Positions 9,763-17,393 of a stretch of 64,000 nt of DNA are shown here, one piece after another. The notes under the pieces are model-generated. The model saw only the letters and a program-made list of their open reading frames with translations. It was not told where the DNA came from and did not search any database. The DNA is from Microbispora rosea. Lineage in GTDB: Bacteria > Actinomycetota > Actinomycetes > Streptosporangiales > Streptosporangiaceae. The stretch's first letter is position 1; every line of letters begins with the position of its first letter. The stretch is from contig NZ_FTNI01000017.1 of the NCBI RefSeq assembly GCF_900156315.1, positions 124,001-188,000 of the forward strand, given 5' to 3'. A program made the translations under genes and the position numbers.

Positions 9763-10686
9763 ATGAAAGTCGCAATCATCGGCCTGGGAGACATCGCGGA
9801 GAAGGCGTACCTGCCGGTGCTGGCGGCGACGCCGGGCATCGAGCCGCTGCTGTGCACGCGCGACCGGGCGGCTCTCGACCGGCTCGGCGACGCGTACCGG
9901 ATCGGCGCGCGTTTCACCTCCGTGGACGCACTCGCCGAGGCCGGGGTCGACGCGGCCTTCGTGCACGCGGCCACCGCCGCGCACGTCCCTATCGTGACCA
10001 CGCTGCTGGAGGCGGGCGTGCACGTCTACGTGGACAAGCCGCTCGCCTACGACGCCGCCGCCTCCGCCGGGCTCGTACGGCTGGCCCGCGAGCGCGACAG
10101 GTCGCTGATGGTCGGGTTCAACCGCAGGCACGCCCCCGCGTACGCGGCCCTGCGCGGCCTGCCGCGCGACGTGATCGTGATGCAGAAGAACCGGCGTGAC
10201 CTGCCCGGCGACCCGCGGACGATGATCTTCGACGACTTCGTCCACGTGGCCGACACGCTGCGCTTCCTCGCCCCCGGGCCGGTCACCGACACCGTGATCA
10301 GGACCAGGGTGCGGGACGGCCTGCTCGAACACGTGGTGCTGACGCTCGGCGGCGACGGGTTCACCGCCGTCGGCGTGATGAGCCGCACCAGCGGCGCGGC
10401 CGAGGAGACCTGCGAGGTCATGGGCGGCGGCGGGAAGCGCCGGGTCGTCAACCTCGGCGACGTGGTCGAATTCGGCGGGGACGAGACCCTCGTGAGGCGC
10501 GGCGACTGGGTCCCGGCGACGCGGCAGCGCGGCATCGAGCAGATCTGCCGGGAGTTCCTCACCGCGATCCGCGAGGGCCGGATCCTCACGGCCGACGACG
10601 CCCTGCTGACCCACGAGCTGTGCGAGCAGATCGTGCTGGCCGCCACGAAGACAGCGGAGACCGCCGAGACGGCGGCGACGGCCTGA
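9763..10686 (+). CDS. Gfo/Idh/MocA-family oxidoreductase
   Basis: 307 residues. The N-terminal Rossmann domain has VAIIGLGDIAEKAYLPVL and the family hallmark HVYVDKPLAYD (EKP-like Lys). A C-terminal alpha/beta domain follows, with GFNRRHAPAYAAL. Such enzymes oxidise or reduce sugars and cyclic polyols with NAD(P). It lies 34 nt after the epimerase gene and may extend that operon. The C terminus is a short repeat, TAETAETAATA. An immediate hairpin terminator follows the stop. Confidence 0.88.
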   Translation: MKVAIIGLGDIAEKAYLPVLAATPGIEPLLCTRDRAALDRLGDAYRIGARFTSVDALAEAGVDAAFVHAATAAHVPIVTTLLEAGVHVYVDKPLAYDAAASAGLVRLARERDRSLMVGFNRRHAPAYAALRGLPRDVIVMQKNRRDLPGDPRTMIFDDFVHVADTLRFLAPGPVTDTVIRTRVRDGLLEHVVLTLGGDGFTAVGVMSRTSGAAEETCEVMGGGGKRRVVNLGDVVEFGGDETLVRRGDWVPATRQRGIEQICREFLTAIREGRILTADDALLTHELCEQIVLAATKTAETAETAATA

Positions 10687-10722
10687 CCGCCTCCCGGAAG
10701 CCGCATATTCCCGGGAGGCGGT
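10686..10722. terminator. Bidirectional terminator
   Basis: ACCGCCTCCCGG (10686-10697) pairs perfectly with CCGGGAGGCGGT (10711-10722). It sits between the convergent oxidoreductase and glutamate dehydrogenase genes and can serve both. Confidence 0.85.
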
Positions 10723-10749
10723 CGTCATTGCCGTCTCTCACAGGGGGCG

Positions 10750-12072
10750 TCAGGGGTAGAGGCCCCGCATCCGGTGGGCCTCGGCCACCCGCCCCACCCC
10801 GATCGCGTGGGCGGCCTGGCGGAGCGTGAGGTCACGCTCCGCGGCCAGGTCCGCGACCGCCCGGTAGGCGTTCTCCATCAGGTCCCGGAGCTTCACCTCG
10901 ACCTCCCCGGCGCTCCAGGAGTACGCCTGGGTGTTCTGCACCCACTCCAGGTAGGACACGATCACCCCGCCCGCGTTGGCCAGGATGTCGGGCACCACCG
11001 TGACCCCGTTGCCGGCCAGGATCAGGTCGGCCTCGGGCGTGGTGGGCCCGTTGGCGCCCTCCACGACCAGGCGGGCCCGTACGCGCGGTGCGTTGTCCGC
11101 CGTGATCATGCCTTCGAGCGCGGCCGGCACCAGCACGTCCACGTCGAGTTCGAGCAGCTCGTCGCGGGAGAGCGGGTCGGCGTCGCGGTAGCCGTGGACC
11201 GACCCGGTCCCGGCCGCGTGGGCGCGCAGCGCGGCGACGTCGAGGCCGGAGGGCCGGACGACCGCGCCGCCCGCGTCGGAGACGGCCACGACGCGGCAGC
11301 CGGCGTCGGCGAGGTACTGGGCGGCGAGCGCGCCCACCTTGCCGAAGCCCTGCACCGCGATGGCCGTGCCCTCGGGGGAGCGGGCCCCCTCTGTACTGGC
11401 CAGTGCCTGCAGCGCGGCGATCTGCACCCCGCGCGAGGTCGCGCCCGCGCGGCCCAGCGAGCCGCCGAGCGCCGTGGGCTTGCCGGTCACCACGCCGGGC
11501 ACGGAGTAGCCCGCGTTCGCGCTGTAGGTATCCATGATCCAGGCCATGGTCTGCTCGTCGGTGCCCACGTCGGGCGCGGGGATGTCCTTCTCCGGGCCGA
11601 TGAGCGGCAGGATCTCGTTGACGTAGCGCCGGGTGACGCGTTCGAGCTCGCGGGTGGTCAGTGTGGCCGGGTCCACCGCGACGCCGCCCTTGGCCCCGCC
11701 GTACGGGATGCCGACGAGGGCGCACTTCCACGTCATCCACATGGCGAGGGCGGTGACCTCGGCGAGATCGGTGGCGGGGTGGAAGCGGATGCCGCCCTTG
11801 GCGGGCCCGCGCGACAGGTTGTGCTGCACGCGGTGGCCCTGCACCACCTCCAGGCGGCCGTCCTCGCGCCGCACGGGCACGGACACCGTCAGCGAGCGGC
11901 GGGGCGTGGCGAGCATGTCGTGCAGGCCGTCGTCGAGGCCGAGGAAGCGGGACGCCTCGGCGAGCTGGAAGCGGGCGGCGGCCAGGGCGCGCTCACCCGC
12001 TGAGGGGGCAGGGAGATCGGGGATCGGAGACCGAACCCCCGACGCCGTTGTCGGGAAGTCCGTGACGGTCAT
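10750..12072 (-). CDS. gdhA: Glutamate dehydrogenase (Glu/Leu/Phe/Val dehydrogenase family)
   Basis: 440 residues. The substrate-binding core shows RVQHNLSRGPAKGGIRFHP and the catalytic-lysine loop CALVGIPYGGAKGGV, then the NAD domain VQGFGKVGALAAQYLADAGC. GPEKDIPAPDVGTDEQTM and GYSVPGVVTGKP are typical of hexameric Glu dehydrogenases. It interconverts glutamate with 2-oxoglutarate and ammonium. It is near an arginine/ornithine degradation operon that ends in glutamate, so a catabolic role is plausible. Leucine dehydrogenase is a less likely alternative because of length and motifs. Confidence 0.92.
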   Translation of the reverse strand: MTVTDFPTTASGVRSPIPDLPAPSAGERALAAARFQLAEASRFLGLDDGLHDMLATPRRSLTVSVPVRREDGRLEVVQGHRVQHNLSRGPAKGGIRFHPATDLAEVTALAMWMTWKCALVGIPYGGAKGGVAVDPATLTTRELERVTRRYVNEILPLIGPEKDIPAPDVGTDEQTMAWIMDTYSANAGYSVPGVVTGKPTALGGSLGRAGATSRGVQIAALQALASTEGARSPEGTAIAVQGFGKVGALAAQYLADAGCRVVAVSDAGGAVVRPSGLDVAALRAHAAGTGSVHGYRDADPLSRDELLELDVDVLVPAALEGMITADNAPRVRARLVVEGANGPTTPEADLILAGNGVTVVPDILANAGGVIVSYLEWVQNTQAYSWSAGEVEVKLRDLMENAYRAVADLAAERDLTLRQAAHAIGVGRVAEAHRMRGLYP

Positions 12073-12328
12073 TCTGATGTTCTCCTGTCGGAAAGGCTGG
12101 TCACCCTCCGGACCTCGCGCGCCGTCGTCGTTGACGGGTGCGAAAGGCGGGCCGGATGAGCGACATCTGGATCAAACCGTGCGCCGGGTGATCGCGATAT
12201 AGGCCAATACGGAGATCGGCGGGCGGGATTTCGCCGTTCCGGCGTACAGGCCGTGCACGAACGGTGAACGGCGTGGGACGGATGGACACAAGTCGCGTTT
12301 TGCCGTCCTTTTGCAGTAGACAGGTCTG

Positions 12329-13912
12329 GTGCCGGAACTTGTGCTGGGCCCGCTGCTGCGCCACGTGGACGCGGCCGCCGCGACCGTCTGGGTGGAGACC
12401 TCCGAGCCCTGCACGGTCCGCGTGCGAGCCGGCGACGCCTGCTCGGAGGAGCACACCTTCACCGTGCACGGCCACCACTACGCCCTGGTCGACGTCGGCA
12501 TCGAGGGCCCGGTGGCCTACGAGGTGGAGCTCGACGACACGCGGGTGTGGCCGGCCGACGGCCTGCCGCCGAGCGTGATCCGACCGCTGACCCGCCTCGA
12601 CCGGATGATCTTCGGCTCCTGCCGCACCAGCGTCCCGCACGAGGAGCCGTACGTGCGCACGCACGGCCCGGACGTCCTGCGGGCGTACGGCCTGCGCCTG
12701 ATGGAGTCGCCGGACGAGCGGCCCGACCTGATCCTGCTGCTCGGCGACCAGGTGTACGCCGACGAGCTGACGCCGGACATGAAGGAGTTCATCGCCGGGC
12801 GCAGGGACGAAGGACCCGAGGAGGTCGTCGACTTCGAGGAGTACGCCGAGCTGTACCGGCAGGCGTGGTCCGACCCTCCGGTCCGCTGGCTGCTGGCCAC
12901 GGTCCCCAGCTTGATGATCTTCGACGACCACGACGTCAGGGACGACTGGAACACCTCGAACGTCTGGCGCGAGCAGATGGCCGAGGTGCCCTGGTGGGAT
13001 CGGCGCATCGTCTCCGCGCTCGGCTCGTACTACATCTACCAGCACCTGGGCAACCTGCCCCCGGACGAGCGGGCGGCCGATCCCGTGCTCGCCGCGCTCC
13101 GGGCGGGCGGCGGGGACGAGGCGCTCGACACCTTCGCCCGGCGGGCCGACCGGGAGCCCGACTCGGTGCGCTGGAGCTACCACAGGGACCTGGGCGGCGC
13201 CCGGCTGATCGTGCTGGACAGCCGCAGCGCCCGGGTGCTGGAGCCGGGACGCCGGCGGATGCTCGACCCCGGCGAGTGGGACTGGTTCGACAAGCACGCG
13301 ACCGGCGACTTCGACCACCTGCTCATCGGCTCCTCGCTGCCGATCCTGCTGCCCTCCGGGATCCACCACGTGGAGAGCTGGAACGAGGCGGTCTGCGACG
13401 GCATCTGGGGCCGCAGGGCGGCGCGGTGGGGCGAGCGGGTGCGGCAGTTTCTCGACCTGGAGCACTGGGGGGCCTTCCGCCGGTCGTTCGAGGAGCTCGC
13501 GCACGTGGTGCTGGAGGTCGCCTCGGGAAGCCGGGGCAGGCCGCCCGCGACCGTCCTGCTGCTGTCGGGCGACGTCCACTACTCCTACATGGCGTCCGTA
13601 CGGCGCCGGGGCGGCGGACGCGTCCACCAGATCGTCTGCTCGCCGATCCGCAACCCGCTGAGCCGCACGCTGCGCTTCGCCAACATCGTGGCGTCGTTCG
13701 GGCTCGCGGGCGTGCTCGGCGGGGTGCTGGCCAGGACCGGGGGCCTTCCCCGGCCGCCGTTGCGGTGGCGCATCAGCAAGGGACCCTGGTTCCCCAACAT
13801 GATGACCGCCATCGACCTGGCGCCCGGGGAGGCCGCGGTGACGTGGTTCACCGACACCGGCGATCAGGACGCGGTGCGGATCAGGCCCGAGCCTCCCGCA
13901 GCACCGCGCTGA
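12329..13912 (+). CDS. PhoD-like alkaline phosphatase/phosphodiesterase
   Basis: 527 residues with PhoD-family metallophosphatase motifs: MIFGSCRTS, LILLLGDQVYADE, MIFDDHDVRDDWN and VLLLSGDVHYSYMAS. No Tat or Sec signal is visible, so this is the cytoplasmic PhoD-like subgroup found widely in actinobacteria rather than the secreted PhoD. The GTG start is 6 nt after TAGACA (12317-12322), suggesting a leaderless transcript. The last 32 nt overlap the convergent rocD gene. Substrate unknown. Confidence 0.85.
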   Translation: MPELVLGPLLRHVDAAAATVWVETSEPCTVRVRAGDACSEEHTFTVHGHHYALVDVGIEGPVAYEVELDDTRVWPADGLPPSVIRPLTRLDRMIFGSCRTSVPHEEPYVRTHGPDVLRAYGLRLMESPDERPDLILLLGDQVYADELTPDMKEFIAGRRDEGPEEVVDFEEYAELYRQAWSDPPVRWLLATVPSLMIFDDHDVRDDWNTSNVWREQMAEVPWWDRRIVSALGSYYIYQHLGNLPPDERAADPVLAALRAGGGDEALDTFARRADREPDSVRWSYHRDLGGARLIVLDSRSARVLEPGRRRMLDPGEWDWFDKHATGDFDHLLIGSSLPILLPSGIHHVESWNEAVCDGIWGRRAARWGERVRQFLDLEHWGAFRRSFEELAHVVLEVASGSRGRPPATVLLLSGDVHYSYMASVRRRGGGRVHQIVCSPIRNPLSRTLRFANIVASFGLAGVLGGVLARTGGLPRPPLRWRISKGPWFPNMMTAIDLAPGEAAVTWFTDTGDQDAVRIRPEPPAAPR

Positions 13913-15086
13913 GCTGGTCCACCGCCCAGGCCAGGTCGTCCCGGGAGACGACGAGGGGCGGCGCGAGGCGGATCGTCGAGCCGTGGGTGTCCTTGACGAG
14001 CACGCCGCGGCGCAGGAGCGCCTCGCTGATCTGCCGTCCGGTGCCGAGCGAGGGATCGATGTCGATGCCCGCCCACAGTCCGCGCCCGCGCACCGCCGCC
14101 ACGCCGGGGCCGAGCTCGGCCAGGCGCGCGTGCAGGAACGCGCCGAGCTCGCGGGCCCTGGCCTGGTACTCACCGGTCCGCAGCAGCCCGATCACCGCGT
14201 CGCCGACCGCGCACGCCAGCGGGTTGCCGCCGAAGGTGGAACCGTGCTGGCCGGGCCCGATCACGCCCATGACGTCGGCGTTCGCGACGACCGCGGACAC
14301 CGGGACCACGCCGCCGCCGAGGGCCTTGCCCAGGACGTACATGTCGGGGACGACGCGCTCGTGGTCGCAGGCGAACGTCTCCCCGGTGCGGCCGAGGCCC
14401 GACTGGATCTCGTCGGCCACGAACAGCACGTTGTTATCGGTGCAGATCTCCCTGACCGCGGCCAGGTAGCCGTCCGGCGGGACCAGCACGCCGGCCTCGC
14501 CCTGGATGGGCTCGAGCAGCACGGCCACCGTGTTCTCGTCGATCGCCTCCCTGATCGCCTCGGCGGAGCCGTACTTGACGACCCGGAAACCGGGGGAGAA
14601 GGGGCCGAAGCCGTCCCGCGACTCGGGGTCGGTCGAGAAGCCGACGATGGTCGTGGTGCGGCCGTGGAAGTTGTCCTCCATCACGACGATGTTGGCCTGG
14701 TCGGGGGCGACGCCCTTGACCTCGTAACCCCACTTGCGGGCGACCTTGATCGCGGTCTCGACGGCCTCCGCGCCGGTGTTCATCGGCAGGACCATGTCCT
14801 TGCCGCACAGCTCGGAAAGGCCGGTCACGAACTCGGCGAAGCGGTCGTGGTAGAACGCCCGGCTGGTCAGCGTCAGACGGTCGAGCTGCTCACGGGCCGC
14901 CGCGAGGATCGCGGGGTTGCCGTGCCCGAAGTTCAGCGAGGAGTAGCCCGCCAGGCAGTCGAGATACCGCTTGCCCTCCACGTCGGTGACCCAGGCGCCG
15001 TCGGCCGAGCTGATCACGACGGGCAGCGGGTGGTAGTTGTGCGCGCTGTGGCTCTCGCTGAGCCGGATCAGTTCCTCGCTGTTCAT
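13881..15086 (-). CDS. rocD: Ornithine aminotransferase
   Basis: 401 residues, class III PLP aminotransferase. The PLP site is VLGKALGGGVVPVSA (Schiff-base Lys), with NTGAEAVETAIKVARKWGY, LLEPIQGEAGV and FVADEIQSGLGRTG. SHSAHNYHPLPVVI and LDCLAGYSSLNFGHGNP identify ornithine aminotransferase, which transfers the delta-amino group of ornithine to 2-oxoglutarate and yields glutamate-5-semialdehyde. The ATG overlaps the preceding gene's stop (ATGA). Together with the upstream hydrolase it completes arginine to ornithine to glutamate conversion. Confidence 0.95.
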   Translation of the reverse strand: MNSEELIRLSESHSAHNYHPLPVVISSADGAWVTDVEGKRYLDCLAGYSSLNFGHGNPAILAAAREQLDRLTLTSRAFYHDRFAEFVTGLSELCGKDMVLPMNTGAEAVETAIKVARKWGYEVKGVAPDQANIVVMEDNFHGRTTTIVGFSTDPESRDGFGPFSPGFRVVKYGSAEAIREAIDENTVAVLLEPIQGEAGVLVPPDGYLAAVREICTDNNVLFVADEIQSGLGRTGETFACDHERVVPDMYVLGKALGGGVVPVSAVVANADVMGVIGPGQHGSTFGGNPLACAVGDAVIGLLRTGEYQARARELGAFLHARLAELGPGVAAVRGRGLWAGIDIDPSLGTGRQISEALLRRGVLVKDTHGSTIRLAPPLVVSRDDLAWAVDQLSAVLREARA

Positions 15087-15937
15087 CGGATCTCCCTGTT
15101 CGGCCGGATCTCGAGGGTGCAGCACTTCGGGCCGCCGCCGGACTTGCGCAGCTCGGTGAGGTCCACCGGGACGACCTCGAAGCCGCGCCGCTTGAGTTCC
15201 AGGATCAGCCCGCTCGCCTCGGCGTTGACGACGACGTTGCGGCCGTCGCTCACCGCGTTGAGGCCCAGCACCTCCGCGTCCGCGGACGTGGCGATCACGG
15301 CGTCGGGGAACAGCCGCCGCAGCACCTTCCTGCTGCCCTCGCTGAACGCCTCCGGATAGTACGCCACGTTGTGGCCGTTCAGCGGAAACAGGGCGGTGTC
15401 GAGGTGGTAGAACCTCGGGTCGACCAGGCGCAGCGTGACGACCGGCCGGCCGAGGAACTCCTGGGCCTCCATGTGCGCCGCCACGTCGGTGCGGAAGCCC
15501 GTCCCGGCCAGGATCATCTCGTCGAGCGTCAGGTAGTCGCCCTCGCCCTCGTTGGTGAAGGACGCCTCCAGTGTCTCGTATCCCCGATCGGCGAACCACC
15601 GCAGGTAGGCGGGGCCCTCGGCGGCACGCTGCGGGTGGGCGAACCTCGCGCCGTAGACCCGTCCGTCCACGACGAGCGCGCCGTTCGCGGCGAACACCAT
15701 GTCCGGCAGGCCCTCGATCGGATCGATCAGGCTGACGGTGTGGCCCAGGCTCTCGTACGCCTGCCGGAGGCTCTCCCACTGCCGCACCGCCCTGGCCGTG
15801 TCGGTGTCCTTCTCCGGGTGCATCCACGGGTTGATGGAATACGAGACCGTGAAGAAATCAGGCCGGCACATCAGGAAATGCCGTGCCGTGCCCGTGCGAC
15901 CACTTTCCGTGGTCTCGGTGGCGGGCGCGAGTGTCAT
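15083..15937 (-). CDS. Arginine dihydrolase / dimethylarginine dimethylaminohydrolase-type enzyme
   Basis: 284 residues of the amidinotransferase/DDAH fold. It has MCRPDFFTVSYSINPWM near the N terminus, DMVFAANGALV, FTNEGEGDYLTLDEMI, GFRTD, FYHLDTALFPL with catalytic His, and the C-terminal SGGGPKCCTLE carrying the nucleophilic Cys. The INPWM motif is shared with ArgZ/AgrE arginine dihydrolases, which give ornithine directly, while the DDAH annotation would give citrulline. Coupling to rocD by ATGA favours ornithine formation. The start is ATG 15937 with GGAG six bases upstream. Mycobacteria have a similar gene beside rocD and an AsnC regulator, recalled from memory. Confidence 0.82.
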   Translation of the reverse strand: MTLAPATETTESGRTGTARHFLMCRPDFFTVSYSINPWMHPEKDTDTARAVRQWESLRQAYESLGHTVSLIDPIEGLPDMVFAANGALVVDGRVYGARFAHPQRAAEGPAYLRWFADRGYETLEASFTNEGEGDYLTLDEMILAGTGFRTDVAAHMEAQEFLGRPVVTLRLVDPRFYHLDTALFPLNGHNVAYYPEAFSEGSRKVLRRLFPDAVIATSADAEVLGLNAVSDGRNVVVNAEASGLILELKRRGFEVVPVDLTELRKSGGGPKCCTLEIRPNREIR

Positions 15938-16044
15938 CGTCGACTCCAAGCGGGAAACCGGGTGAACGGGACTTCAGCGTAGGAATCGGGAGGCCACAAT
16001 CCAATGCGCCCGCGTTGCGATCACCTGTGGATCGGTTGCGTCCT

Positions 16045-16494
16045 TCACCCGTTTTGCAGCGATCCGTTAATCAGCCGCGACAGCACGATCGAACTCTTGG
16101 TGCGGACCACGAACGGCTCGGCCGCCAGGCGCTCGATCACCCGCTCGACGTGCCGCACGTCGGTCGCGCGGATGTGCAGCAGCGCGTCGGCCTCGCCGGT
16201 CACCGTGCAGGCCGAGACGACCTCCGGATGCCGGGACACGGCCATGCCGATTTCCGCCGGCGAGGTCTTGCCCCGGCAGTACAGCTCGACGTACGCCTCG
16301 GTGGTCCAGCCGAGGGCCGACGGCTCCACCCGCGCGCTGAAGCCGGTGATCGCGCCGCTGGCGATGAGCCGGTCGACCCGCCTCTTCACGGCCGGAGCCG
16401 ACAGCCCCACTTGAGCGCCTATTTCGGCGTATGTCGCCCGGGCGTCCTCGACGAGGGCCCGGATTATGGCGCGATCGAGCTCGTCCAACCTCAC
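16045..16494 (-). CDS. Lrp/AsnC-family regulator of the arginine operon
   Basis: 149 residues. VRLDELDRAIIRALVEDARATYAEIGAQVGLSAPAVKRRVDRLI is the Lrp helix-turn-helix, followed by a RAM (effector) domain with VVSACTVTGEADALLHI. It precedes the hydrolase and rocD on the same strand by 107 bp and is the likely activator or sensor of arginine or ornithine. The GTG at 16494 is chosen because a TATACA -10 within the palindrome CTGTATACAG ends 7 nt before it, indicating a leaderless mRNA. The frame upstream is repeat sequence without a start signal. Confidence 0.88.
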   Translation of the reverse strand: MRLDELDRAIIRALVEDARATYAEIGAQVGLSAPAVKRRVDRLIASGAITGFSARVEPSALGWTTEAYVELYCRGKTSPAEIGMAVSRHPEVVSACTVTGEADALLHIRATDVRHVERVIERLAAEPFVVRTKSSIVLSRLINGSLQNG

Positions 16495-16500
16495 GTGGAC

Positions 16501-16510
16501 CTGTATACAG
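16501..16510 (-). promoter_or_regulatory. Palindromic -10 region of the lrp gene
   Basis: CTGTATACAG is a perfect 10-bp palindrome containing TATACA on the minus strand, 7 nt upstream of the GTG start. It may double as an autoregulatory site. Confidence 0.5.
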
Positions 16511-16558
16511 CCGCCGGGCACCGCATCGTCGCAGACAGCCTGCGTCACGCGAGACGGG

Positions 16559-16640
16559 ACAGGGCGCGGGCTCCGCATCGCGGCGGACGACACAGGGCGC
16601 GGGCTCCGCATCGCGGCAGACGGCACAGGGCGCGGGCCCC
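16559..16640. repeat. 33-bp tandem repeat, 2.5 copies
   Basis: ACAGGGCGCGGGCTCCGCAT and its following bases recur with period 33 (AGGGCGCGGG at 16561, 16594 and 16627). The third copy merges into the left arm of the adjacent terminator hairpin. Confidence 0.85.
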
Positions 16641-16663
16641 TCGCCGGGCCCGCGCCCTGTTTT
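16625..16663 (-). terminator. Terminator of the azomycin-like operon
   Basis: ACAGGGCGCGGGCCC (16625-16639) pairs perfectly over 15 bp with GGGCCCGCGCCCTGT (16646-16660), with a 6-nt loop. It lies 17 nt beyond the stop of the last operon gene. A T-run is present only on the plus-strand side. Confidence 0.8.
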
Positions 16664-16676
16664 CGGCGGCCGGCCG

Positions 16677-17393
16677 TCAGGCCGCCGTGTCGCAGATCAG
16701 CTCGGCCGCCCTGGCGAGCAGATCCGTGTAGACGGTCGGGTCGTCGGCCTCGATGACCGGGAAGCCCACGCCGAAGTCGCCGTTGACCCACCGGGCCCGG
16801 ACGCCGGGATTGGCGACGTCGGTCCCGTCGTACAGGAACACGTGGGGGCTGCAGTCGACCCGCCCGTGCCGGGCCGTCTCGAACTGGTCAATCACCGCCC
16901 GCCGGGCGCGGCCGTCGTCGAGCGCCTCGGCCAGCGCCCCGGCGTCGACCGCCCCGGTGGATGCCGCGACGTCGAGGATCTCGTGCCGCAGCGAGATGCA
17001 CCGGCCCTCGGCCCAGAAGGCCCGGCGCAGCGCGAGGTCGAGCTGTTCGGAGGCGTGCAGGCTCTGCGCCTTCGCCGCCTGCACGGCCTCCAGCGGCGGC
17101 AGCATCGTGACCGGATAGGTCCAGTCGGGCCCCTGCCACAGCCGCCACCCCGCGCCGGGGTCGAGCGCGCCGACCACCGACACCTCCGAGTCCACCCCCG
17201 GGCGCTCGTTCACCGTCCGGTTGAACAGCTCGAGCGGGAAGCAGCGGTGGTCGAACCACAGCCGTCCCTCCAGGCCGAGCCGCCGCCGCGCCTCGTGCAG
17301 GCGGTGGACGGCCAGGTGGGCGAAGGAGCAGTTGAGGTCGGAGAAGACCACGATCGTGTCGGGCGAGTCGGGCAGCCGCGGATCTCTGCTCAT
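16677..17393 (-). CDS. DsbA-like thioredoxin-fold protein, single cysteine (copy 1)
   Basis: 238 residues, DsbA/FrnE/2-hydroxychromene-isomerase-like fold. The first strand-helix reads VVFSDLNCSFAHLAVHRLH; Cys22 is followed by SFA, so the usual CxxC is reduced to one cysteine, as in kappa glutathione transferases and isomerases. The late cis-Pro region is VDCSPHVFLYDGTD. It is the last gene of the azomycin-like operon, with ATG overlapping the permease stop (ATGA). A close paralogue lies at 23112-23798. A thiol-transfer or detoxification role is an inference. Confidence 0.78.
   Translation of the reverse strand: MSRDPRLPDSPDTIVVFSDLNCSFAHLAVHRLHEARRRLGLEGRLWFDHRCFPLELFNRTVNERPGVDSEVSVVGALDPGAGWRLWQGPDWTYPVTMLPPLEAVQAAKAQSLHASEQLDLALRRAFWAEGRCISLRHEILDVAASTGAVDAGALAEALDDGRARRAVIDQFETARHGRVDCSPHVFLYDGTDVANPGVRARWVNGDFGVGFPVIEADDPTVYTDLLARAAELICDTAA

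Noticed and set aside
12101..14173. 690-residue minus-strand ORF across the phosphatase gene
   Set aside because: It overlaps PhoD-like and rocD coding sequence in another frame, has low-complexity composition and no domain match.
16559..16640. Tandem repeats as a possible CRISPR array
   Set aside because: The units are contiguous with no spacers, and there are no cas genes.
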